A stretch of 64,000 nucleotides of DNA from Alphaproteobacteria bacterium (lineage in GTDB: Bacteria; Pseudomonadota; Alphaproteobacteria; Rs-D84): positions 241,506 through 305,505 of the forward strand of contig WRCC01000001.1 in the NCBI GenBank assembly GCA_009784235.1, read 5' to 3'. Position numbers and translations under genes: made by a program. Below are positions 36,476 through 44,585 of this stretch, in pieces. How positions within the stretch are numbered: the first letter of the stretch is position 1; every line of letters begins with the position of its first letter. The notes below the pieces were generated by a model. That model saw only the letters and a program-made list of their open reading frames with translations. It was not told where the DNA came from and did no database searches.

Positions 36476-37393
36476 ATGTCGAAATTAGATTTCTTGCGAA
36501 AATATTTACGATTGCATGCGAAAAAGGCGTTTCGGTTTATTGCCATGATGCCGCATCGGCGAAACGACACCCTGGCACGTGAATTTGAAAATTTCCTGTC
36601 CATAATTGCAATTGCGAAAAACGAAGGCGCTTATTTCAAAGAATGGATTGATTTTCATTTGGCCGTCGGTATCGAAAAATTTTACATATATGACAATGAA
36701 TCTTCTGACAATACCCGCGAAATATTGCAACCATATATCGACCGCGGAATTGTTGTCTATCACGATTTTCCCGGACCAAAGATGCAGCGGCCGGCGTATC
36801 AGCATGCGATAAAAAATTATAAATATAAAACCAGATGGATGGCTTTGCTGGACCTGGATGAATTTTTGGTACCGGCGACCGCAAATAGCGTGCCCGCCGT
36901 TATCAAAGACATTGCAGGCGACAACAAGCATATTTCGCAAATTCTGATTGGTTGGCGGATTTACGGATCATCTGGACATCGTGAAAAACCGAATGGGATG
37001 GTTATTGAGAATTATTTACATCACGAAAAACCGCATAACGGAAAATATTGGCACAAGGCAATATTTAACCCGCGGCGCGTTTATATCGTCGAATGTCATT
37101 GCTGTGGCGTCTTTGGTAAAACAATCGATGAAAATGGCGCGCCCATACCGATGCCGCATAATGTCGATGTATTCACGGTGCCGGAATCATGTTATATTTC
37201 CACAAATAAAATTCGAATAAATCATTATGCAGTGAAATCGTGGGATGAATGGATTGCCAAAAAATACAAAGGTGACGCATGGAAAAAGCGCGGCCAGATA
37301 AAAAGCGATGCGTATTTCACGCAATACGACCAGAATGATATTTTTGATGACGCTATGCAAAAATGGGTCGATTTAATAAGGGATGAACAATGA
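36476..37393 (+). CDS. Glycosyltransferase (family 92/2-like)
   Basis: LSIIAIAKNEGAYFKEWIDFHLAVGIEKFYIYDNESSDNTREIL, WMALLDLDEFLVP, INHYAVKSWDEWIAKK. Confidence 0.85.
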   Translation: MSKLDFLRKYLRLHAKKAFRFIAMMPHRRNDTLAREFENFLSIIAIAKNEGAYFKEWIDFHLAVGIEKFYIYDNESSDNTREILQPYIDRGIVVYHDFPGPKMQRPAYQHAIKNYKYKTRWMALLDLDEFLVPATANSVPAVIKDIAGDNKHISQILIGWRIYGSSGHREKPNGMVIENYLHHEKPHNGKYWHKAIFNPRRVYIVECHCCGVFGKTIDENGAPIPMPHNVDVFTVPESCYISTNKIRINHYAVKSWDEWIAKKYKGDAWKKRGQIKSDAYFTQYDQNDIFDDAMQKWVDLIRDEQ

Positions 37394-38495
37394 AGCATGA
37401 AATATATCAATTCGTTATAACCGGTGGGCCATGTGCCGGGAAAAGCACTTGTTTATCCAAGTTGGAAAATGCTTTGACCAACCGTGGAATTAAAACAATC
37501 GTCGTTCCCGAAACCGCGACCGAAATCATGAATTCCGGAATGTCGCACACATGTTTGCCCACAAAAATATTCCAGGAAATAATTATCCATAATTCTTTGG
37601 CCAAAGAAAAATCTGCGCGCCGGGCAGCTGATTATTACGCAAAAAATCCCCTGTCGCGATTCTGTACGACCGCGGAATCCCGGATTGCAAAGCATACATG
37701 AGTCATAAAGATTATGCGGCCGCACTGAAAAAATTCCGACACAATGAAATTAGCATACGCGATAATTATACTGCGGTGTTTCATCTGGTCACGACCGCCA
37801 AAGGCGCGCCGCAGTTTTACACTTGCGAAAATAACCCGATGCGCCGCGAAACCCTGGCCCAGGCAATCGATGCAGACGACCGGACAATGGCCGCATGGGT
37901 CGACGCGCCGCATTTGCGCGTGATTGATAACAGCGGCGCCGATTTTAATGCGAAAATCAAGCGGCTGACTGATGAAGTATTCGCCGCCATCGGATTGCCG
38001 GTGCCCATAGAGACCGAAAAAAAATACTTGATTGCGCGCCCGGATGCAGGTGTGCTGGGCAAATTGGGCGCGGTGAAATCCGAAATATTGCAAACTTATC
38101 TGAGCGATATCGACGGCAAGGAACGCCGAATCCGCCAGCGCGGTGGCAGCGGCAGCTATTCTTATTTTTATACCGAAAAACAAAATATAATCGGCCGGGC
38201 GGGCGGGCGCATTGAATACGAGCGAAAAATTTCGCAAAACGAATACCTGCAATTATTGCTGGACGGCGTAAAGCACCTGCGCAAGGACCGATATTGCTTT
38301 GTATACAACAGCCAGTATTTCGAACTGGATATTTTTCCGGGATGGCCGAACCGGGCGCTGTTGGAACTGGAGCTGACGGATGCGAATCAAAATGTCAATA
38401 TTCCAAAAGTTATCAAAGTCATTCGCGAAGTAACGAATGAAGCCGAATTCAAAAACGCCACGCTGGCGGCGGCCGGGACTATTGCGGTTCGTTGA
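37390..38495 (+). pseudogene. AAA_28 ATPase + CYTH-like domain protein, split by an apparent -1-nt frameshift near 37655
   Basis: ORF1 ITGGPCAGKSTCLSKLE..; the ORF2 frame upstream of its ATG reads ILYDRGIPDCKAYMSHKDY, the expected AAA_28 continuation; C-term IETEKKYLI..ELELTD CYTH-like. Confidence 0.75.
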
Positions 38496-39582
38496 ACAGG
38501 CGGGCCGGATTCACGGCGTTCGGGCCGCGGCGGACTTCTAAATACATTTCCGGACGGCCGCCATCGCGGGCGGCGGCGGGCATACGGCCGACCGGTTCAC
38601 CGGCCAATACTTCTTGCCCCACCAATACATCCGTTGTTGCCATTCCGGTCATTACTGAATTATAACCATTTTTATGCGATATAATCAGAACACGCGAATA
38701 TCCGCGAAAACTGTCCGCGAATTTTATTTCGCCATCTGCCGGCGCGGTCACCAATGCATCGCCGCGCGTGCGAATACGCCATCCGTCCGATATAATGCCC
38801 AGCGCGGATTTTTCAGCAAATGTAGAAACCAAGCGACCGTTCACGGGCGGGTTTAATTTTCGTGCGCTGAACGAAGTATCCGCCGACATCGCGGACGAGC
38901 CCACGCCCGTCATCAATTCAGCCAAATTTTTCGCACGTGCCGATAATTCGCGCAGGCGGGCGTTTGCGGCAAATTGTTCTGCGCGCAATTTTTCATTTTG
39001 CGCCGTTCGATTGCGTAATAATTTATCCAATTCGGCGCGTTGCGTATTATATCGTTTTGCTGTGCGGTCCAATTCGACTTGGCGTGCGCGTCGCTGTTCA
39101 ATTACTTTTTCCAGTTCCGCAATTTGTTCCACAGCAACGCGCATTTCTGCATCAAATTGGTCCGCAACACCAGTCAAAAGCGCAGCGGTTAAAACATATT
39201 CGCGCGCATCATCCGTCGCCATTGGTGGCGTCGCTGAAATGGCCAACAATGCCCCGGCAGAATCGCCCATACGGGTACGGTTTGCCGCAATCTGTGCGGT
39301 CAACTGGGTGCGACGTTTATCCAATTCTGCAATTCTGTCAGATATCGTGCCGCGTTCGGATTCCAGTTTTGATACTTTGCCGGCCGTTGCGACCAGGTCT
39401 TTTTGCGTACGTGCAACATTTGCGTCGGACTTTTTAACTTCGGCATCTTTTTGTTTTGCAGCAGCTTCTTGCCGACGCAATTGCGCTTGTACATTTGCCA
39501 GTTCTGAACGGTTCGCGTGCGCGTCCGCCGTCGCCATACAGACCGCAATCACCACTGGCAAAATCATAAATAATTTCTGCAT
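38479..39582 (-). CDS. Murein hydrolase activator EnvC-like (coiled coil + M23 domain)
   Basis: Long coiled coil, PVNGRLVSTFAEKSALGIISDGWRIRTRGDALVTAPADGEIKFADSFRGYSRVLIISH. Confidence 0.85.
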   Translation of the reverse strand: MQKLFMILPVVIAVCMATADAHANRSELANVQAQLRRQEAAAKQKDAEVKKSDANVARTQKDLVATAGKVSKLESERGTISDRIAELDKRRTQLTAQIAANRTRMGDSAGALLAISATPPMATDDAREYVLTAALLTGVADQFDAEMRVAVEQIAELEKVIEQRRARQVELDRTAKRYNTQRAELDKLLRNRTAQNEKLRAEQFAANARLRELSARAKNLAELMTGVGSSAMSADTSFSARKLNPPVNGRLVSTFAEKSALGIISDGWRIRTRGDALVTAPADGEIKFADSFRGYSRVLIISHKNGYNSVMTGMATTDVLVGQEVLAGEPVGRMPAAARDGGRPEMYLEVRRGPNAVNPARLFNEPQ

Positions 39583-39674
39583 GATTTCAGTATATCAAAA
39601 ATCAGTCGCAATTGCCAGTTTTATAGGAATAACGACGTATTGTTTTTGTCCGTCGCGGCACATAATATCATGAT

Positions 39675-40286
39675 ATGAGAAAGTCATTGCATTTATTGTT
39701 GGTGTTGTTTGCATTTCCGGCGATGGCCATGGAAAACACATGCCCGGTAAGTCAGAAGTTTCATCTGTTGGCCGCCGAAAAATCCATTGGAAATCCTTTG
39801 ATGGGAAATTGGCAAAATCAAGCCGCATTGAGATTAGGATGGGGCAGCGCCGCCAGCGAAATGGTCCCAAACTTCGGACGAATGGTTCCGTTCGGCGTAG
39901 TGTTATTGGATTACAGCCAGCCGGCCGCGATATTTCGACTGCCTGCGCGGATGAATTTCCATTTGGGATATACGGTCGGATGGGGCGAAAAATATGGGGA
40001 AAATTGGCGTGATTATTCATGGCCGCAGACGGGCATTTCATTGGATGCATCACTGATATCTTGGGGGCGATTTTATGGTGGCACTGGGGTCGGCGCATTT
40101 ATGAAATGGCAAGTCGATGCACGCCAAGATTCCCGGTTCATGTTTATGACACGCGCATTTATTGGGTACCGCGCAACCGACCGGTTCAGCGGCGAAGCAT
40201 TTATAAAACATTATTCCGATGGCAATCTGACGCCAATCAATGGTGCTTATAATTTCGTCGGTTTGGGCATCACGGCTGGGTTTTAA
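39675..40286 (+). CDS. PagL-like acyloxyacyl hydrolase/outer-membrane protein
   Basis: Signal peptide; C-term FSGEAFIKHYSDGNLTPINGAYNFVGLGITAGF resembles PagL HYS region. Confidence 0.55.
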   Translation: MRKSLHLLLVLFAFPAMAMENTCPVSQKFHLLAAEKSIGNPLMGNWQNQAALRLGWGSAASEMVPNFGRMVPFGVVLLDYSQPAAIFRLPARMNFHLGYTVGWGEKYGENWRDYSWPQTGISLDASLISWGRFYGGTGVGAFMKWQVDARQDSRFMFMTRAFIGYRATDRFSGEAFIKHYSDGNLTPINGAYNFVGLGITAGF

Positions 40287-40305
40287 GTCCCATAATTTTG
40301 TTTGA

Positions 40306-40334
40306 CAAATATGGCAAAGGTGTTTATCATCTGA
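40306..40334 (+). promoter_or_regulatory. Sigma70-type promoter
   Basis: TTGACA-N17-TATCAT upstream of 40356 ORF. Confidence 0.6.
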
Positions 40335-40355
40335 ATTCCATCAAAGGAGTAAAAA

Positions 40356-40751
40356 ATGCCCGTGCTTGCAAAAAGTCTATCATATCCACAATTGCCCAAC
40401 AATACAGTCAAAGCGATATATAACGTAATCAGACGAAACCCGTTGGATGCGAAAATTGCCCGCGCACACGAATCAAACGGATTGGTCCAGTTTGATACGG
40501 TCGTTCATACGATAAATTATGAAAACGTTTGCATCCAAGTTAAAGTCGGCAAGAATACAATTGCCGCGCATTGCGAAATAGACGATGCAATTTATTCAGT
40601 CGAAGCTGAAAAATTCATGCGTCTTTATAACGGGGTGGAACGTGCGCACATACAGCTTGCCACCGAAATAGACGCAAGGTACGAGAAAAAAAATCCAGAT
40701 ACCGCCGCCGCACGAATACGCGATTCTTTCACAGACCGCCAAAGAATTTAA
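40356..40751 (+). CDS. Hypothetical protein
   Basis: 131 aa ORF with RBS aaaggag, promoter upstream and terminator downstream. Confidence 0.65.
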   Translation: MPVLAKSLSYPQLPNNTVKAIYNVIRRNPLDAKIARAHESNGLVQFDTVVHTINYENVCIQVKVGKNTIAAHCEIDDAIYSVEAEKFMRLYNGVERAHIQLATEIDARYEKKNPDTAAARIRDSFTDRQRI

Positions 40752-40788
40752 AAAATCCGCCTTTCGGCGGATTTTACTTCTATTCTTA

Positions 40789-41061
40789 TTATCTTTGCTT
40801 TGGTTTTGCGAATGAACAATTTGGAAAACTTTTGTTCGGCGTAACTGTTCGGCACCAAACGCTTGTATCAAAATAATGACAGCTTGTATTTTTCTTGGTA
40901 CATTCAAGCTCGTCCCACATGGTTTCGTATAATGCAGCAGAATTTCCAACACCAAAGTGTGCAATCAAATGTACGCAATATTCACTGCAAACTTTCGAAT
41001 AAAGTTTTTCTTCACCGATGTTGCCTAATTTGAATGGTGGCGGCGTTAAATAAAATATCAT
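40789..41061 (-). CDS. Hypothetical small protein
   Basis: 90 aa ORF between terminator and tyrS; weak evidence. Confidence 0.4.
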   Translation of the reverse strand: MIFYLTPPPFKLGNIGEEKLYSKVCSEYCVHLIAHFGVGNSAALYETMWDELECTKKNTSCHYFDTSVWCRTVTPNKSFPNCSFAKPKQR

Positions 41062-41235
41062 TTTTAGTCCTTTGCTTTGACCTTTTATGACATTTTAGCC
41101 CCCGTATAATAATTTGTCAAGCCATAGTATCCCATAATAATTGAAAAAAAAGTTGTCCATTATATTGGACAACTTTTAACATATCGCTCTGCACAGTTTA
41201 ATCGACAAAGGCCGGGATTCATGGTGACTATTGTG

Positions 41236-42462
41236 CTATTTTATAATAACGCGCAGGAAAGTTTTTTTGCCTTTTTGCAGCATATGTGATTTTGCGGGCG
41301 TAATCGTTGCCGAAATGTCGGTGATTTTAACACCGTCGATTTGCAGTCCGCCCTGCTCTATGGCACGGCGCGCTTCGGATTTTGACGGGAACAATTCGAC
41401 GGCGACAGTGAAATCAATAACCGGCGTGAGCGCAAGATATTGCGTCCCCACAAGTTCCGTTGTTGGGATTGCATCGGAATCCGCACCGCCGGCGAACAGT
41501 GCCGCCGCGGCATTTTGAGCATCATTCGCGGCCATTTCGCCATGTGCAATTTTGGTTGCTTCGAACGCCAGAATCTTTTTTGCTTCGTTAATTTCGGCAT
41601 CACGTAACGCCGACAATTTCGCAATTTCAACCAATGGTAATTCCGTAAATATCTTCAAGAATTTTTCAACATCCCCGTCCATCGTATTGCGGAAATATTG
41701 GTAATATTCGTATGGAGATGTCCGGTCGCTGCGTACCCAGACCGCATTACCCATGGATTTTCCAATCTTTACACCATTAGAATCTGTAATCAGCGGTGTC
41801 GATAAAACGAACGCTTCTTTGTGTCTTTTTTGTCGTATCAGACTGACCCCGGCGACTGAATTTCCCCATTGGTCCGCACCGCACAGTTGCAGATTGCAAC
41901 CGTACGCATCGAACAAGTGCAAAAAATCCACAGCTTGCAGCGGCATGTAATTAAATTCCAAAAATGACATCCCGTTCGCCAGGCGCATTTTCACGCTTTC
42001 CATGGCAAGCATTTGTGACATCGTGAACGCTGTGCCGAATTCGCGCAAGAAATCCAGATGACTGTATTTTTTTTGCCAATCGTAATTATCGACCATCATC
42101 GCATCGGTTGCGCCATCGCCGAATTTTATAAACTGTTCATAACATTTTCGTAAGCCCGCAGAATTTTTTTCAACATCTGCATCGGACAACATCGGTCTGT
42201 CAGAATTACGGTCGGACGGGTCACCAATGCGACCGGTCGCGCCCCCAACCAACATAATCGGCTTGTTTCCATATTTTTGAAAAAGACGCATAATCATAAC
42301 CGGCACCAAATGCCCAACATGCAATGCATCCGCAGTTGGGTCCGAGCCTAAATATCCAACAACAGGCCCGGCGTTCAGCACAGCATTCAAGCCGTCCAAA
42401 TCAGTTGATTGATAAATCAATCCACGTTGTTCCAATTCGTGAATAAATTCGTTTTTTTTCAT
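41236..42462 (-). CDS. tyrS: Tyrosyl-tRNA synthetase
   Basis: YLGSDPTADALHVGHLVPVMIM, GGATGRIGDPS, QLCGADQWGNSVAG, KIGKSMGNAVW. Confidence 0.96.
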   Translation of the reverse strand: MKKNEFIHELEQRGLIYQSTDLDGLNAVLNAGPVVGYLGSDPTADALHVGHLVPVMIMRLFQKYGNKPIMLVGGATGRIGDPSDRNSDRPMLSDADVEKNSAGLRKCYEQFIKFGDGATDAMMVDNYDWQKKYSHLDFLREFGTAFTMSQMLAMESVKMRLANGMSFLEFNYMPLQAVDFLHLFDAYGCNLQLCGADQWGNSVAGVSLIRQKRHKEAFVLSTPLITDSNGVKIGKSMGNAVWVRSDRTSPYEYYQYFRNTMDGDVEKFLKIFTELPLVEIAKLSALRDAEINEAKKILAFEATKIAHGEMAANDAQNAAAALFAGGADSDAIPTTELVGTQYLALTPVIDFTVAVELFPSKSEARRAIEQGGLQIDGVKITDISATITPAKSHMLQKGKKTFLRVIIK

Positions 42463-42489
42463 CGCATTTTCCTTTGTCATGAATTATAT

Positions 42490-42530
42490 CATAAAAAATC
42501 GCGCTTTCGCGCGATTTTTTATTTTAACAT
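42490..42530. terminator. Terminator hairpin
   Basis: aaaaaatcgcgctttcgcgcgattttttattt. Confidence 0.8.
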
Positions 42531-43394
42531 CTTGGCGACTTCGTCGGCAAGGTTGTCTTCGCGCTTTTGGATTCCTTCGCCCAGCAAATAATATTTAAAA
42601 CCGGCCAGCGTCGCACCGTTTTCGGCCAACACTGCTTTGACAGTTTTCGACGGGTCCATAACGAACGGCTGTTCTTCCAGAACAGATTCGCCATAATATT
42701 TTTGTACGCGGCCTGCGACCATTTTTTCTGCGATTTCCGCTGGCTTGCCATCGGTTGCACCGGATTCGATGAACACTTTCTTTTCGCGTTCGACCGCAAC
42801 TGGGTCAACGTCAGAAATTGTCGCAAATTCTGGTTTTGATGCAGCGATATGCATTGCAATTTTAGCACCGATTTCCGTAGATTTCGCGATATCGCCATTC
42901 AGCGCAATAATAACACCGATTTGCCCCATACCCGGAACCAAAGCATTATGGACATAGGTATAAACCGCGTCACCGTTAACCGACGCAATGCGGCGAATAT
43001 TCATATTTTCACCGATTGTTGAAATCAGGTTTTTGACTTCGTCATCCATTGCCGCAGTAACCGCGTCGAAATCGCCGTTCAGTTCCAGTGCTTTCGCAAC
43101 CGTATCAGCGACCAATTTTTGGAATTTTTCATTTTTCGCAACAAAGTCTGTTTCTGCATTGACTTCGACCACGACACCGAATGTTCCGTCCAACGAAACC
43201 GCCGGCGCGACCAATCCAGCCGCCGCAACACGGTCGGCTTTTTTCGCCGCTTTGACGATGCCTTTTTGGCGCAGCCAGTCGGCCGCTGCTTCGATATCGC
43301 CGTTATTTTCAGTCAATGCAGCCTTGCAATCCATCATGCCGGCCGCAGTTCTTTCGCGCAATTCTGTGATAAGTGATGCTGTGATATTTGCCAT
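42519..43394 (-). CDS. tsf: Elongation factor Ts
   Basis: MANITASLITELRERTAAGMMDCKAALTENNGDIEAAADWLRQKG. Confidence 0.97.
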   Translation of the reverse strand: MANITASLITELRERTAAGMMDCKAALTENNGDIEAAADWLRQKGIVKAAKKADRVAAAGLVAPAVSLDGTFGVVVEVNAETDFVAKNEKFQKLVADTVAKALELNGDFDAVTAAMDDEVKNLISTIGENMNIRRIASVNGDAVYTYVHNALVPGMGQIGVIIALNGDIAKSTEIGAKIAMHIAASKPEFATISDVDPVAVEREKKVFIESGATDGKPAEIAEKMVAGRVQKYYGESVLEEQPFVMDPSKTVKAVLAENGATLAGFKYYLLGEGIQKREDNLADEVAKMLK

Positions 43395-43395
43395 G

Positions 43396-44259
43396 TTATT
43401 CCCCCATTTTTTCTTCGATTTTTTGTTCCATCTTCTCGCGGCGTTCTTCACGTTCTTCGGATGTTTTAACTTTGACGCGCGCTTGCTTTTCTTTGGCTTT
43501 TTCTTCGATTTCGTCCGCGACTGTTTCCATCATATCAGATGAGACTTTTTTCGATGCCGCGCCGCCCAGACGTTTTTCGATACCGGACAGAATTGCTTCG
43601 ACGAACAAATCGCAGTACAGCTGGACCGCGCGGGACGCGTCGTCGTTGCCCGGAATCGGATAATCGATTAATTCTGGGTTAGCATTCGTATCGCAAATCG
43701 CGACGATTGGCATATCCAGATTTTTTGCTTCGCGGACCGCGTTATATTCACGCGGAACGTCAACGATAACGATGGCTTGCGGTGTGCCGTGCATATCCAA
43801 AATTCCGCCGAAAATATCGCGCAGCTTGCCCGCTTCGCGGGTCATGTTCAGGACTTCTTTTTTGGTCAGGCCCAATTTTTCCGCGTTTTCGATATCCATT
43901 TCCATTTTTTTCAAGCGACGGATGGATTGCGAAACAGTGGACCAATTGGTCATCATTCCACCCAACCAACGGTTGTTCACATAATGCTGGCCGCAACGTT
44001 CGGCGGCGTCTTTGATGATGTCTTTGGCTTGGTGTTTTGTCGATACGAACAAGATTTTACCGCCGGCGGCCGCGATTGCTTCCAATGCGACCAACGCGTT
44101 GTGCAGCATCGGCGCGGTTTTGTTCAAATTAATAATATGTATTTTGTCTTTGACGCCATATACATACGGTGTCATCAGCGGGTTCCAGCGACGGGTGTGG
44201 TGTCCAAAATGAACCCCAGCTTCCATCAATTGCTTCATGGAAAATTTTGGCAATGCCAT
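43396..44259 (-). CDS. rpsB: 30S ribosomal protein S2
   Basis: MALPKFSMKQLMEAGVHFGHHTRRWNPLMTPYVYG.. NNRWLGGMMTNW. Confidence 0.97.
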   Translation of the reverse strand: MALPKFSMKQLMEAGVHFGHHTRRWNPLMTPYVYGVKDKIHIINLNKTAPMLHNALVALEAIAAAGGKILFVSTKHQAKDIIKDAAERCGQHYVNNRWLGGMMTNWSTVSQSIRRLKKMEMDIENAEKLGLTKKEVLNMTREAGKLRDIFGGILDMHGTPQAIVIVDVPREYNAVREAKNLDMPIVAICDTNANPELIDYPIPGNDDASRAVQLYCDLFVEAILSGIEKRLGGAASKKVSSDMMETVADEIEEKAKEKQARVKVKTSEEREERREKMEQKIEEKMGE

Positions 44260-44434
44260 GGTTTTGCTCCTTTGCAAAGGACGCATCTTAATTCGTAATT
44301 ATTGAATTAGTCGCGCCGTAGCCACAGGCATAGGCGGATGCGTTTCTGTTAATTCCTCGTCATTTGCCGGCATACCCTTGCGGGACAGAAACTTGGCAAA
44401 TAACTGTGTTTTTCACGCGGTTTTGGCCGCGCGT
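44260..44434 (-). ncRNA. Candidate rpsB leader with pseudoknot (S2 autoregulatory-type 5' UTR)
   Basis: Helices 44356-44362/44434-44440 (CTCGTCA/TGACGAG), 44362-44368/44395-44401 (ATTTGCC/GGCAAAT), crossing pair 44343-44349/44385-44391 (TTTCTGT/ACAGAAA). Confidence 0.5.
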
Positions 44435-44440
44435 GACGAG

Positions 44441-44469
44441 ATTATAGGGGAAAAATTTTGGAAATGCAA
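44441..44469 (-). promoter_or_regulatory. rpsB promoter
   Basis: On minus strand TTGCAT-N17-TATAAT. Confidence 0.7.
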
Positions 44470-44585
44470 GGAAAATAACAATTTATGATTGCTGATTTAT
44501 GATTTATGATTTTATATGCATTTGTAATTGCAAAAGTTGATTGGGTTGAGTATATTCCGCTCCTGGGATAAGGTCAAGAAAAACA

